From assembly GCF_018219155.1 (NCBI RefSeq), contig NZ_CP056123.1:2117505-2181504 (forward strand): DNA of 64,000 nt, in the 5' to 3' direction. The stretch comes from Moritella sp. 24. GTDB taxonomy: Bacteria > Pseudomonadota > Gammaproteobacteria > Enterobacterales > Moritellaceae. The notes under the pieces were generated by a model that was not told the DNA's origin, did no database searches, and saw nothing but the letters and a program-made list of their open reading frames with translations. Shown here piece by piece: positions 28,508 through 38,368 of this stretch. The position numbers and the translations under genes are program-made. Position 1 is the stretch's first letter. Each line of letters opens with the position of its first letter.

Positions 28508-29461
28508 ATGACCGATAAAATTTCACCAAAAGTAGAATTTGTAACTATTACTGAAGATTATCAAGGACAACGAATTGATAACTTTTTACGCACCCGATTA
28601 AAAGGTGTACCAAAAAGTATGATTTATCGCATCATACGTAAAGGTGAGGTGAGAGTTAATAAAGGTAGAATTAAACCTGAGTATAAATTACAGCCAGAAG
28701 ACATCGTTCGCGTACCACCGGTTCGAGTTTCAGAAACAGAAGCTATTTCACCGTCAGCAAACTTAGATTCTGTCCGCGCGTTAGAATCTCAAATCATATA
28801 CGAAGATAACTATTTAATCGTTATCAATAAGCCATCAGGTATGGCTGTACATGGTGGTAGTGGTTTAAGCTTTGGTTTAATTGAAGGCTTACGTGCTATT
28901 CGCCCTGATAGTAAATTCCTTGAGCTAGTACACCGTTTAGATCGTGATACGTCTGGTTGTTTACTTGTTGCAAAGAAACGCAGCACGCTAAAAGCACTAC
29001 ATGAGCAATTGCGTTTAAAAACAATGCAAAAAGATTATCAAGCACTTGTTGCTGGCGCATGGCCGCGTAGTACTAAGGTTGTAAATGCACCTTTATTAAA
29101 AAATACAGTTAGTTCGGGCGAACGAATTGTACGTGTTGATGAAGAAGGTAAACAATCTCAGACACGTTTTAAAATTATTCAACGCTATGAGCACGGCACT
29201 TTGGTTCAAGCTAGCCCTATTACGGGTAGAACACACCAAATTCGTGTGCACACGCTACATGCAGGCCACCCTATTGCTTGTGATGATAAGTATGGCGATA
29301 AAGAGTTTACGCAGCGTATGAATGGCCTAGGCTTAAGACGCCTGTTTTTACACGCAGCTCGCTTACAATTCTTTAATCCTGGTACTGAAGAAATACAAGA
29401 AGTAGAAGCACCACTAGATATGGCGTTAGTTAAAGCGTTAGAAAAACTGAAAAAGTGTTAA
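28508..29461 (+). CDS. rluC: 23S rRNA pseudouridine synthase C
   Basis: Converts uridines 955, 2504 and 2580 (E. coli numbering) of 23S rRNA to pseudouridine. 317 residues with an N-terminal S4 RNA-binding domain (about 18-80; QRIDNFLRTRLKGVPKSMIYR) and an RluA-type catalytic domain whose motif HRLDRDTSG (about 141-149) holds the catalytic Asp. RTHQIRVH near the C-terminus is also typical. Divergent from rne as in E. coli. RluD and RluA are less likely given this location and the N-terminal extension. Confidence 0.95.
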   Translation: MTDKISPKVEFVTITEDYQGQRIDNFLRTRLKGVPKSMIYRIIRKGEVRVNKGRIKPEYKLQPEDIVRVPPVRVSETEAISPSANLDSVRALESQIIYEDNYLIVINKPSGMAVHGGSGLSFGLIEGLRAIRPDSKFLELVHRLDRDTSGCLLVAKKRSTLKALHEQLRLKTMQKDYQALVAGAWPRSTKVVNAPLLKNTVSSGERIVRVDEEGKQSQTRFKIIQRYEHGTLVQASPITGRTHQIRVHTLHAGHPIACDDKYGDKEFTQRMNGLGLRRLFLHAARLQFFNPGTEEIQEVEAPLDMALVKALEKLKKC

Positions 29462-29503
29462 TCGTATAAGCTATTAAGTGTTACTCACTCAATAGCATTT
29501 GAT

Positions 29504-29537
29504 AAAAAAGCCAGTGTCGATGATACTGGCTTTTTTT
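29504..29537. terminator. Terminator after rluC, shared with yceF
   Basis: AAAAAGCCAGT / ACTGGCTTTTT stem with T run on both strands, between convergent genes. Confidence 0.88.
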
Positions 29538-29569
29538 ATGTTCAAAATTTGGCTTAAGTTGGTCTCTAT

Positions 29570-30157
29570 TTAACCTTCTAAAACGTTATAGCCTTGTTCT
29601 TGTAGAATTTCTACTAGGCTAATTAGGGGCAGCCCAATTAAAGTATTCGGGTCTTTACCTTCTAACTTAGAAAATAATGCGATGCCAAGTCCCTCACACA
29701 TAAAACTCCCAGCGCAATTGTAAGGTTGCTCAGTCTCTAAATAATAACGAATTTGATTATCTGTAAGTGCTCTAAAATGCACAATAAATTGTTCAACTAT
29801 CGTATTTGTCTGATTCGTGCATTGATTTACAACAGAAAGACCGGTGTAAAAAGTTATCTTTTGTGCAGAAACGGCAGATAATTGTGCAAAAGCTGTTTCA
29901 AAATTACCTGGTTTACCTATTATTTCGTTATTAATGACACAAACCTGATCCGATCCGATCGATATTGAGTTATTATACTCCCGACTGGCAGCTTTAGCTT
30001 TTTCTAGTGCTAGACGTGATACTAGCATTTCAGCTGTTTCGTTTGGCTTGACGGTTTCATCAACTTTTGGGTTGAAGGTATCGAAAGGGCAGTTTAGTTT
30101 TTCTAAAATCTGTTTACGGAATGGCGATGTTGAAGCAAGGATCAGTTTAGGTCTCAT
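29570..30157 (-). CDS. yceF: Maf family nucleotide pyrophosphatase (YceF)
   Basis: A 195-residue Maf-fold protein. E. coli YceF hydrolyses 7-methyl-GTP, probably cleaning the nucleotide pool. Start MRPKLILASTSPFRKQIL gives the SxxR phosphate-binding motif; DE(T)V near residues 33-35, ALEKA, SDQVC (catalytic Asp) and GKP follow. The location divergent from yceD-rpmF-plsX is the usual one and picks YceF over YhdE. Confidence 0.9.
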   Translation of the reverse strand: MRPKLILASTSPFRKQILEKLNCPFDTFNPKVDETVKPNETAEMLVSRLALEKAKAASREYNNSISIGSDQVCVINNEIIGKPGNFETAFAQLSAVSAQKITFYTGLSVVNQCTNQTNTIVEQFIVHFRALTDNQIRYYLETEQPYNCAGSFMCEGLGIALFSKLEGKDPNTLIGLPLISLVEILQEQGYNVLEG

Positions 30158-30288
30158 GGTTTATCTATCATCAATTATTTAATTATTTGATGATTTTAAC
30201 GACAAGTGATCTATTTTTGTAGGGAATTTTGATTTTTTTTCATTTTCCTTTTGACTCTAACAACATGAATCTATATTATCCGCAACCT

Positions 30289-30810
30289 ATGAAAAAGGTA
30301 AAACTACCAGTAACTGTTGATCCTTATCGTACCGCTCAACAAAGATTGGATTTCAACACTAGTGTTGAAGCCCGTCTGTTGAAACGTATTACGGATGCAA
30401 CGGCAGGTGAACCAAGTGATGCTCAGGTATCAATATCGTTCAGTAAAGACAATCAAGGTCTTATAGTGATACAGGGTAGCGTATCTCTAACCGTTAACCT
30501 TGAATGTCAGCGCTGTGGCGAGATATTTGAACAAGCTTGTGAAACCGAATTTAGATATAGTCCTGTGAAAAATGATTCTCAGGTCGAAGATCTGCCAGAT
30601 GCTTATGAGCCCATTGAATTGGACGCAAATGGCGAAATCAATCCAGTTTCATTTATTGAAGATGAAGTGATCATAAATCTGCCTCTTGTTGCTTTGCACG
30701 AAGAGAAAGATTGTTCAGTGAATCCGAATGAGATGAGTTTTGGAGAAATAGAGCCTGCTGATGAGCAGCCCAACCCATTTGCAGCTTTATCTGAATTAAA
30801 GCGCAAGTAA
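30289..30810 (+). CDS. yceD: YceD (DUF177) 23S rRNA accumulation protein
   Basis: A 173-residue DUF177 protein; in plants and bacteria the family supports 23S rRNA accumulation. I place the start at the ATG at 30289 (MKKVKLPVTVDPYRTA), which aligns with the E. coli N-terminus; the longer frame from a TTG at 30229 is not conserved. The zinc-like LECQRCGEIF pair, SPV(K/R)ND and the C-terminal PNPFAALSELKRK are family marks. It precedes rpmF by 16 nt, the near-universal arrangement. Confidence 0.92.
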   Translation: MKKVKLPVTVDPYRTAQQRLDFNTSVEARLLKRITDATAGEPSDAQVSISFSKDNQGLIVIQGSVSLTVNLECQRCGEIFEQACETEFRYSPVKNDSQVEDLPDAYEPIELDANGEINPVSFIEDEVIINLPLVALHEEKDCSVNPNEMSFGEIEPADEQPNPFAALSELKRK

Positions 30811-30826
30811 TTAGGAGTATAGGTCA

Positions 30827-30997
30827 ATGGCCGTACAAAAAAGTAAAGTAACTCGTTCACGCCGTGGTCAACGTCGTTCACATGACGCTCTAACTGCAGC
30901 AGCTACAACTGTTGACGTGACTTCTGGTGAAACTCACCTACGTCACAATGTAACAGCTGATGGTTACTACAAAGGCGTTAAAGTAATTAACAAATAA
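30827..30997 (+). CDS. rpmF: 50S ribosomal protein L32
   Basis: A 56-residue protein beginning [17 protein letters not shown] and ending [11 protein letters not shown], clearly L32. It has an AGGAG ribosome site and lies between yceD and plsX, coupling ribosome and lipid genes as in E. coli. Confidence 0.97.
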   Translation: MAVQKSKVTRSRRGQRRSHDALTAAATTVDVTSGETHLRHNVTADGYYKGVKVINK

Positions 30998-31006
30998 GTT
31001 ATTACT

Positions 31007-32020
31007 TTGCCTAATCTAACAATTGCGTTAGATGTCATGGGGGGCGATTTCGGCCCCCATGTCACCATCCCAGCCGCAATAAATATACTTAAAAAGTATA
31101 AAAACCTTTCTATTTACCTTGTCGGTAACGAAGCTGAAATAATTCCTTTATTACAGAATACTTCTACGTCTTTAAAATCCCGTTACACTATTATTCCGAG
31201 TATCGATGATATACCCATGGATCTTGCACCTGCGTTATCACTACGCAATTATAAGCAATCCTCTATGCGTATGGCATTGAATCTTGTTCGAGAAGGGCAA
31301 GCGCAAGCCTGTGTCAGTGCTGGTAATACTGGCGCGTTAATGGTGCTTTCTCGACATCTACTTAAAGTACTTCCTTTTGTCGATAGACCCGCGTTAGTTT
31401 CAACTCTTCCTTCGGTGACTAAACAACCTGTATATATGCTAGATCTTGGTGTTAATGTGAGTTGTGATGCTGATGCATTATTCCAATTCGCGTTAATGGG
31501 GTCAGCACTTGCTGAACATGTTGGCAATATAGATAATCCACGTGTTGCTTTACTTAATGTCGGACAAGAAGATATTAAGGGCAATGATTTGGTCAAACGT
31601 GCAGCGCAACTGTTAGCTGAACATCAAGATTTAAACTATATTGGCTTTATTGAAGGTAATGATATTTTCTCTGGTAAAGCGGATGTCATTGTATGTGATG
31701 GTTTTACAGGCAATGTTGCATTAAAAACAAGTGAAGGTGTTGTTGACCTGGTTATTTCTCAACTAACATCTGTATCAAATAAGAACATATTTACTAAATT
31801 ATTATCATTATTGGTCAAACCACTAATAATGAACAGTCTTAAACGTTTGAAACCCGACCAGTATAACGGAGCAACTTTGTTAGGATTACCGGGTATTGTA
31901 ATTAAGAGTCATGGTAATGCCGAACAGGTTGCCTTTGAATTTGCAATTGAACAGGCTGTAAAAGAAGTTAAAAGTGGGTTAGTAGATAAAATATCCACAA
32001 GTCTTGATGTTATTGATTAA
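31007..32020 (+). CDS. plsX: Phosphate acyltransferase PlsX
   Basis: Makes acyl-phosphate from acyl-ACP for the PlsX/PlsY route to lysophosphatidate. 337 residues with ALDVMGGDFGP at the start, QACVSAGNTGALM, VCDGFTGNVALK and DQYNGATLLGL in order. The start is a TTG at 31007, only 9 nt after the rpmF stop; the next ATG (31037) would cut into the conserved ALDVMGGD motif. The next gene is fabD, not fabH as is usual. Confidence 0.95.
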   Translation: MPNLTIALDVMGGDFGPHVTIPAAINILKKYKNLSIYLVGNEAEIIPLLQNTSTSLKSRYTIIPSIDDIPMDLAPALSLRNYKQSSMRMALNLVREGQAQACVSAGNTGALMVLSRHLLKVLPFVDRPALVSTLPSVTKQPVYMLDLGVNVSCDADALFQFALMGSALAEHVGNIDNPRVALLNVGQEDIKGNDLVKRAAQLLAEHQDLNYIGFIEGNDIFSGKADVIVCDGFTGNVALKTSEGVVDLVISQLTSVSNKNIFTKLLSLLVKPLIMNSLKRLKPDQYNGATLLGLPGIVIKSHGNAEQVAFEFAIEQAVKEVKSGLVDKISTSLDVID

Positions 32021-32151
32021 GATTGGCTTTCTATCATTTAATTTGCCTCTTCTCTTGAAAAATTCAATCGTTATCCTCATATTACTTTCTAGTTAGATAA
32101 GTTCATTCTCAAATTGATACATGAATCTTTGTTAATTTTTATAGGTAATTT
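32021..32151 (+). other. plsX-fabD spacer where fabH is normally found
   Basis: A 131-nt AT-rich gap with no coding remnant of fabH in any frame that I can see. It probably carries a leader or promoter for fabD. Confidence 0.6.
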
Positions 32152-33075
32152 ATGTCAAAGTATGCAGTAGTATTCCCAGGTCAAGGTTCACAAGTGATAG
32201 GTATGCTTGGTGATCTAGCTCCAGAACATCCAATCGTTGAGCAAACATTTGCTCAAGCAAGTGAAGTTCTTGGTTATGACTTATGGGAGTTAGTGCAAAA
32301 TGGAACAGCTGAAGAATTAGGCCAAACTCATATTACGCAACCCGCATTATTAACGACGTCTGTTGCATTGTGGCGAATTGCCGCAGTAAAAGAAACGTTT
32401 AAGCCATCATTGGTTGCTGGTCATAGTTTAGGTGAATATTCAGCACTTGTTTGTGCAGGTGTGATTAAGTTTGAAGATGCAATCGCACTTGTTGAGTTAC
32501 GTGGAGAATTAATGCAGCAAGCGGTGCCACAAGGCATTGGTGCAATGGCGGCCGTTATCGGATTAGATAACGATGCGATCATTGCAGCGTGTGAAAAAGC
32601 GGCTGAAGATGAAGTCGTTTCTGCTGTAAACTTTAACTCTCCAGGTCAGGTTGTGATTGCTGGTAATAAAGCGGCAGTAGCTCGTGCTTCTGAACTTTGT
32701 GTTGAAGGGGGGGCTCGACGCGTAATGCCTTTACCAGTAAGCGTGCCTTCGCATTGTTCATTGATGAAGCCTGCTGCTGATGAATTAAAAATAGCATTAG
32801 AAAAAGTGACGTTTAATGCTCCAGTAATCAAATTAATTAATAATGTTGATGTTGCGTCACCTGTTGATGCAGACAGCATTAAAGATGCGCTTATACGTCA
32901 GCTTTATATGCCAGTACGCTGGACAGAAGTAATCGAAACAATGGCGAAAGAAGACATCACTGCATTGTATGAATTTGGTCCAGGAAAAGTACTTACAGGT
33001 CTTGTGAAACGAATTGATAAAACAATTAAAGGCAGTGCAGTAAATAATCAAGCAACAATTGCTGATTTTGCATAA
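32152..33075 (+). CDS. fabD: Malonyl-CoA:ACP transacylase
   Basis: Transfers malonyl groups from CoA to ACP for fatty acid elongation. 307 residues with the oxyanion-hole PGQGSQ near residue 10, the nucleophile GHSLGEYSAL (Ser about 92), and catalytic His in VPSHCSLM (about 200). Standard length. Start of the fabD-fabG-acpP-fabF run. Confidence 0.97.
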   Translation: MSKYAVVFPGQGSQVIGMLGDLAPEHPIVEQTFAQASEVLGYDLWELVQNGTAEELGQTHITQPALLTTSVALWRIAAVKETFKPSLVAGHSLGEYSALVCAGVIKFEDAIALVELRGELMQQAVPQGIGAMAAVIGLDNDAIIAACEKAAEDEVVSAVNFNSPGQVVIAGNKAAVARASELCVEGGARRVMPLPVSVPSHCSLMKPAADELKIALEKVTFNAPVIKLINNVDVASPVDADSIKDALIRQLYMPVRWTEVIETMAKEDITALYEFGPGKVLTGLVKRIDKTIKGSAVNNQATIADFA

Positions 33076-33091
33076 CAGTAGGAATAGTTAA

Positions 33092-33826
33092 ATGAGTTTT
33101 TCAGGTAAAACAGTACTTGTTACTGGTGCAAGCCGTGGTATTGGTCGTGCAATCGCGGAACATTTCGCGAAATTAGGTGCCAAAGTTATTGGTACTGCAA
33201 CATCGGCACAAGGTGCTGAGCGTATCGGTGCTTATTTAGGCGATGCTGGATTTGGTTTAGAACTAAATGTAACGAATCAAGATTCAGTTGATGCATTATA
33301 TGCTGAAATCAAAACCCAAGTGGGTCACATTGATATTCTAGTTAATAATGCGGGCATTACAGCAGATAATATTTTCTTACGTATGAAAGAAGATGAATGG
33401 TGTAATGTTATCGACACTAACTTGACCTCTTTATATCGTTTATGTAAGCCTTGCTTACGCGGAATGATGAAGCAACGTTTTGGCCGTATCATTAACATTG
33501 GTTCTGTTGTTGGTTCAACAGGCAATGGTGGTCAAGCAAACTATGCAGCAGCTAAGTCTGGTTTATTAGGCTTTACTAAATCGCTTGCAAGTGAAGTTGC
33601 ATCTCGAGGCATCACTGTAAACGCAGTAGCTCCTGGTTTTATCGAAACTGATATGACAGCAGAGTTAACGGAAGAACAAAAACAAACAATATTAGCTCAA
33701 GTACCAACCAGTCGTCTTGGTAGTACAACTGAGATAGCTGAAACTGTTGGATTTTTAGCATCTGATGGTGCAAGCTATATCACGGGTGAAACCATCCATG
33801 TAAATGGCGGAATGTACATGGCATAG
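33092..33826 (+). CDS. fabG: 3-oxoacyl-ACP reductase
   Basis: NADPH-dependent short-chain dehydrogenase that reduces beta-ketoacyl-ACP. 244 residues. The cofactor motif TGASRGIGRAIA (about 10-21), NNAGIT, catalytic Ser in INIGSVVGS and the YAAAKSG tyrosine/lysine pair (about 151-155) are all present. 16 nt after fabD. Confidence 0.97.
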   Translation: MSFSGKTVLVTGASRGIGRAIAEHFAKLGAKVIGTATSAQGAERIGAYLGDAGFGLELNVTNQDSVDALYAEIKTQVGHIDILVNNAGITADNIFLRMKEDEWCNVIDTNLTSLYRLCKPCLRGMMKQRFGRIINIGSVVGSTGNGGQANYAAAKSGLLGFTKSLASEVASRGITVNAVAPGFIETDMTAELTEEQKQTILAQVPTSRLGSTTEIAETVGFLASDGASYITGETIHVNGGMYMA

Positions 33827-33969
33827 CCATTTATATTTGATCTTGTTTATAAATTTGCGAGCTTTTTCAACATTCGTGGTTTGACCACCAAGTTAAGGCT
33901 TGCAAGTTCATGAGTAATCAATAAACTACTAATCAAAAGCTTTATATTTTTTTAAAGGAAAAGTAAAAC

Positions 33970-34206
33970 ATGAGTAACTACGAAGAACGCGTAAAAAAAA
34001 TCATTATCGAACAACTAGGTGTTAAAGAAGACGAAGTTAAAAACGAAGCTTCTTTCGTTGATGACTTAGGTGCGGATTCTCTAGATACAGTTGAACTTGT
34101 TATGGCTCTAGAAGAAGAATTTGATACTGATATCCCAGATGATGAAGCAGAGAAAATCACTACTGTTCAAGCTGCAATCGACTACGTTGTTTCTAGCGCT
34201 GAATAA
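33970..34206 (+). CDS. acpP: Acyl carrier protein
   Basis: A 78-residue acidic protein that carries fatty acyl chains on a phosphopantetheine attached to the Ser in [12 protein letters not shown] (about residue 37). AAAGGAAAA precedes the ATG. The 143-nt gap after fabG and the terminator after the gene suggest it makes its own abundant short transcript. Confidence 0.98.
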   Translation: MSNYEERVKKIIIEQLGVKEDEVKNEASFVDDLGADSLDTVELVMALEEEFDTDIPDDEAEKITTVQAAIDYVVSSAE

Positions 34207-34277
34207 TTCAGCTGATTAGTTTCTCAACGAGAGATAATCAAAATGAAGTTGTTTTAATAATGACTTTATAAATTTAT

Positions 34278-34306
34278 AAAAGCGGTCGCAAGACCGCTTT
34301 TTTTTT
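34278..34306 (+). terminator. Intrinsic terminator between acpP and fabF
   Basis: AAAGCGGTC / GACCGCTTT stem with a GCAA (GNRA) loop and nine T, ending only about 20 nt before the fabF start. fabF expression must rely on read-through or a promoter inside or near acpP. Confidence 0.9.
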
Positions 34307-34325
34307 GCCTATTTGGAGAACGAGT

Positions 34326-35570
34326 GTGGCTAATAGAAGAGTTGTAATTACAGGATTAGGTATTGTTTCACCGGTTGGCAACACTGTTGCGTCATCATGG
34401 GAAGCAATAAAATCTGGTACCAGCGGCATTGAAAATATTGAGCACTTTGATACCACTAATTTTTCAACCAAGTTTGCTGGCTTAGTTAACGATTTTGATG
34501 CTGAGGCTGTTGGCATTAATCGTAAAGACTGCCGTAAAATGGATTTATTTATTCAGTACGGTATTGCCGCTGCAGAACAAGCAATACAAGATTCAGGTTT
34601 AACGATTACAGACGAGATTGCAACCCGAGTTGGTACTGCAATTGGTTCAGGTATTGGTGGCCTTGGTCTTATCGAGCAAAATGTGCATAGTTTTGTTAAA
34701 GGCGGTGCGCGCAAAGTAAGTCCATTTTTTGTCCCATCGACAATTGTAAATATGGTTGCAGGCCATGTATCTATTCGTAATAACCTTAAAGGTCCAAATA
34801 TTGCGATCGCAACAGCATGTACATCAGGTACGCATTGTATCGGGCAGTCAGCTCGTATGATTGCATATGGTGATGCAGATGTCATGGTTGCAGGTGGCGC
34901 TGAAAAAGGCTCAACTGAAATGGGTATGGCCGGTTTTGGTTCAGCGAAAGCATTATCAACACGTAATGACGAACCACAAAAAGCAAGTCGACCTTGGGAT
35001 AAAGACCGTGATGGCTTTGTACTTGGCGATGGTGCTGGTGTGTTAGTGATGGAAGAGTATGAACATGCTGTCGCTCGTGGAGCTACGATTTATGCTGAGC
35101 TAGTTGGATTTGGCATGAGTGGCGATGCATTTCATATGACATCACCACCAGAAGATGGTGCAGGTGCGGCGTTATCAATGAATAATGCGATTGCAGATGC
35201 TGGAATCCAAGCCAATGAAATTGGTTATGTGAATGCGCATGGCACATCAACACCTGCAGGCGATAAAGCAGAAACTGCAGCGGTTAAATCTGTTTTTGGT
35301 GATCATGCTTATAAACTTGCAGTCAGTTCGACTAAATCAATGACGGGTCATCTTCTTGGTGCAGCAGGCGCAATTGAAGCTATCTTTACGATCCTTGCAT
35401 TAAGAGATCAAATATTACCGCCAACAATTAACTTGGAAAATCCGAGTGAAGGTTGTGATCTGGATTATGTAACAGATGGTGCGCGTGCAGTGAATATGGA
35501 ATATGCGCTATCAAACTCATTTGGTTTTGGTGGTACTAACGGTTCGCTTTTATTTAAAAAAGCGGATTAA
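34326..35570 (+). CDS. fabF: 3-oxoacyl-ACP synthase II
   Basis: Elongating condensing enzyme, 414 residues from the GTG at 34326, which has GGAG 7 nt upstream and gives [12 protein letters not shown], matching E. coli FabF. Active-site Cys in [10 protein letters not shown] (about 163), His in [11 protein letters not shown] (about 303) and His in [11 protein letters not shown] (about 340). Separated from acpP by a terminator. Confidence 0.96.
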   Translation: MANRRVVITGLGIVSPVGNTVASSWEAIKSGTSGIENIEHFDTTNFSTKFAGLVNDFDAEAVGINRKDCRKMDLFIQYGIAAAEQAIQDSGLTITDEIATRVGTAIGSGIGGLGLIEQNVHSFVKGGARKVSPFFVPSTIVNMVAGHVSIRNNLKGPNIAIATACTSGTHCIGQSARMIAYGDADVMVAGGAEKGSTEMGMAGFGSAKALSTRNDEPQKASRPWDKDRDGFVLGDGAGVLVMEEYEHAVARGATIYAELVGFGMSGDAFHMTSPPEDGAGAALSMNNAIADAGIQANEIGYVNAHGTSTPAGDKAETAAVKSVFGDHAYKLAVSSTKSMTGHLLGAAGAIEAIFTILALRDQILPPTINLENPSEGCDLDYVTDGARAVNMEYALSNSFGFGGTNGSLLFKKAD

Positions 35571-35647
35571 GATATCAACACGATGACTTTCGACAGCTAA
35601 TTATTCAGTTTGTTACATAATTAGGTGTTTTTAGTTATTTGATATGC

Positions 35648-35678
35648 ACATGCAAGGTGATTAACGCACCTTGCATGT
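35648..35678 (+). terminator. Stem-loop after fabF
   Basis: Perfect 12-bp stem ACATGCAAGGTG / CACCTTGCATGT with a 7-nt loop, then ATCAAACAATTTTT. Probable terminator although the T run is delayed. No pabC follows, unlike in E. coli. Confidence 0.6.
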
Positions 35679-35736
35679 ATCAAACAATTTTTCATTGGTG
35701 TAAAATGTGTGCTGAATTTAATTTACGCATTGAGCC

Positions 35737-36735
35737 ATGAAAAAGATAATTACTGCTATTTCGTTACTGTTTACCATCCTATTAATTGCATGCGTACTTT
35801 TTTATTCACGCTATCAATCATTTGTTTCTATCGAGCGCGTAACTGCCGACCATATTCTCACTGTTTCACCTGGTGATACTGCACAATCTATTGCTAACAA
35901 GATGCTCGAAGAGATCGACTTAGAATCTAAGGTGTTTTTACGTGTCTTTTTTAAGCAGAACCCGGGTATTACGAATATTAAACTGGGTTCTTATAAAGTA
36001 ACTGCTGGTTGGGATTTTAAAACATTATTTGAACATCTTGAATCAGGTGATGAATTCCAACATAAAATTACATTTATTGAAGGCTCTACATTCAAGGAAT
36101 GGCGCCAGCAGCTAGTGAATGTTTCGGGTCTTGTAAATGACACTGCTGATTTATCTGAAAAAGAATTAGCGCAGTTCTTACAAATTGAAAATCCTAAGCT
36201 TGAAGGCTTAATGCTGCCTGAAACTTATTTTTATCCGCAGGGTACGCTTGTTTCAGCACTATATTTAAAGTCACACAAAAAATTACAGGCTTATTTAGAG
36301 CAGGCTTGGGAAACAAGAGACAAGAATTTACCGTTGAAGACTCCTTACGAGGCGTTAATTCTCGCATCTATTATTGAAAAAGAAACAGGATTAGAAAGCG
36401 AAAGAACAACGGTTGCATCAGTTTTTATTAACCGATTGAATAAACGTATGCGTTTACAAACGGACCCAACCGTTATTTATGGTATGGGCGATGACTACAA
36501 AGGTAATATTCGTCGTAAACATTTACGTCAAAAAACAGATTATAACACTTACGTGATTAGAGGTTTACCACCGACACCGATTGCAATGGTTGGTAAAACG
36601 TCTATTGATGCAGCATTACATCCGGCAAAAACAAATTACTTATATTTTGTTGCCAGTGGTGATGGTGGTCATTATTTTTCAAAGAATTTAAAAGAACACA
36701 ATCGTGCTGTTCGTAAATACATTTTAAAGAAATAA
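35737..36735 (+). CDS. mltG: Endolytic murein transglycosylase MltG
   Basis: Inner-membrane enzyme that cuts nascent peptidoglycan and helps end glycan strand synthesis. 332 residues with an N-terminal transmembrane helix (about 5-24), a LysM-like subdomain ([15 protein letters not shown]) and the YceG catalytic domain with the general-acid Glu in IIEKETG (about 214), [16 protein letters not shown] and [12 protein letters not shown]. It is two nt from the longest tmk frame, the usual order. Confidence 0.93.
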   Translation: MKKIITAISLLFTILLIACVLFYSRYQSFVSIERVTADHILTVSPGDTAQSIANKMLEEIDLESKVFLRVFFKQNPGITNIKLGSYKVTAGWDFKTLFEHLESGDEFQHKITFIEGSTFKEWRQQLVNVSGLVNDTADLSEKELAQFLQIENPKLEGLMLPETYFYPQGTLVSALYLKSHKKLQAYLEQAWETRDKNLPLKTPYEALILASIIEKETGLESERTTVASVFINRLNKRMRLQTDPTVIYGMGDDYKGNIRRKHLRQKTDYNTYVIRGLPPTPIAMVGKTSIDAALHPAKTNYLYFVASGDGGHYFSKNLKEHNRAVRKYILKK

Positions 36736-36751
36736 ATTGAAGAGAGTTATT

Positions 36752-37396
36752 GTGCAAGCAAAATTTTTAGTAATTGAAGGCCTTGAAGGCGCAGGTAAAA
36801 GTACAGCAGTAAGTACCGTTATTAGCTGGTTAGCAGAGCAGGGGATCACAGATGTGATCACAACACGTGAACCCGGTGGTACTAAACTTGCCGAAAAAAT
36901 GCGTGCGATTGTTAAAGAGGTGAATACCGAAGAGCCATTAACCAAGTCGGCAGAGCTGATGTTAATGTATGCTGCTCGTGCACAACTAGTTGAAAACGTG
37001 ATTAAACCTGCGCTTGCAAAAGGACAGTGGGTTGTTGGTGATCGCCACGATTTATCTTCTATTGCTTATCAAGGTGGTGGTCGTGGTTTCGATATCGATG
37101 TATTGAATACATTACGCCAAGTTGCAATCGGTGACTTTAAACCAGATGTGACATTATTATTAGACATCGATCCGGCTGTGGGTTTGCAACGTGCTAAGGT
37201 TCGCGGAGAGTTAGATCGCATCGAACTAGAACAGTTGTCATTTTTCCAACGTATTGGTGCTAAATATAGAGAACTTGCTGCAGCAGATGACACGATTTTC
37301 AGTGTGGATGCTGGTCAGGACATTGAAAATGTTCAAACACAAATCCGAGATACATTAATGGCTAATGTTCATTGTAATCAAAAGAACGTTGATTAA
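36752..37396 (+). CDS. tmk: Thymidylate kinase
   Basis: Phosphorylates dTMP to dTDP. 214 residues from the GTG at 36752, which has a GAAGAGAG ribosome site; an in-frame TTG at 36737 adds five residues that do not align. P-loop [16 protein letters not shown] and the DRHDLSS segment are intact. Its TAA overlaps the holB ATG (TAATG). Confidence 0.94.
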   Translation: MQAKFLVIEGLEGAGKSTAVSTVISWLAEQGITDVITTREPGGTKLAEKMRAIVKEVNTEEPLTKSAELMLMYAARAQLVENVIKPALAKGQWVVGDRHDLSSIAYQGGGRGFDIDVLNTLRQVAIGDFKPDVTLLLDIDPAVGLQRAKVRGELDRIELEQLSFFQRIGAKYRELAAADDTIFSVDAGQDIENVQTQIRDTLMANVHCNQKNVD

Positions 37397-38367
37397 TGTT
37401 ATATCCTTGGTTATTACCTCATTGGGAAAAACAGCAAACGCAAATGACTGCAGGTCGTTTACATCATGCGTTGTTTATTACTAGTGCGAGCGGTATGGGC
37501 AAATTGTCGTATGCGCAGACACTTGCCCAAACTTTATTATGTAAAGAACCGATCGGCTGGGAACCTTGTCATCAGTGTCACCCTTGCCAATTATTAGAAA
37601 CGAGTGTTCATCCCGATTATTACTTAGTATCCACGGAACCCGGTAAAATAATTGGTGTGGATCAAATAAGACATATTAGCCAAAAGTTGAATGAACGATC
37701 TCAGCTTGCAGGAAATAAAGTCGTTATTATTGAGCATGCTGAAAGTTTTAATTTAGCATCAGCGAATGCTTTATTAAAAACACTCGAAGAACCGAGTGAT
37801 GGCAGTTACATTATTTTGCTGGCTGAAAATAAATCACAGGTATTACCAACAATCTACAGTCGTTGTCAGAAGTTGCATATACCTGCGCCGCCAGAGCAAG
37901 AAACATTAACGTGGCTACAGCAACAGTTCCCGATAGAAAGTCCAACACTCACCGCTATTCGAATTAATCACGGCGCACCTTTGCACACGCTAAGCTATTT
38001 AAATAACGGTGATGATGATTTGCGTAAAGAGATCTTCTCTAATATCACATTACTAACGCAACAGCCCGCAGCTATTACGCGATTATGTGAAATTATTTCG
38101 GACCGCACGTTAGAAAAGCTATCTTGGTTACAATTTATCTTACTCGACTTACAAAAAGTAATTCGAGGTGTAGGGCGTGATTACATTGTTAACGCGGACC
38201 AACTTGATTGGTTAACGAACTTTTCAAGTCAACTATCACAAGATAAGATTACTCAACTACAATCAGAGTTAACAGAACTGCGTCAGCTATTAATGCAAAA
38301 TAATAATTTAACTGCTGAAACACTTGTGCTGTCATTTTTGATCAAACTTAAAAGATTTATAAATTAA
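37396..38367 (+). CDS. holB: DNA polymerase III delta' subunit
   Basis: Clamp-loader subunit of the replicase, 323 residues. A degenerate P-loop SASGMGKLSYA, a zinc module CHQCHPCQLL (about 58-67), a DEAD-box-like region replaced by VVIIEHAESFN and ANALLKTLEEPS are typical of delta', which does not bind ATP. Translationally coupled to tmk; one nt before ycfH. Confidence 0.93.
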   Translation: MLYPWLLPHWEKQQTQMTAGRLHHALFITSASGMGKLSYAQTLAQTLLCKEPIGWEPCHQCHPCQLLETSVHPDYYLVSTEPGKIIGVDQIRHISQKLNERSQLAGNKVVIIEHAESFNLASANALLKTLEEPSDGSYIILLAENKSQVLPTIYSRCQKLHIPAPPEQETLTWLQQQFPIESPTLTAIRINHGAPLHTLSYLNNGDDDLRKEIFSNITLLTQQPAAITRLCEIISDRTLEKLSWLQFILLDLQKVIRGVGRDYIVNADQLDWLTNFSSQLSQDKITQLQSELTELRQLLMQNNNLTAETLVLSFLIKLKRFIN

Positions 38368-38368
38368 T

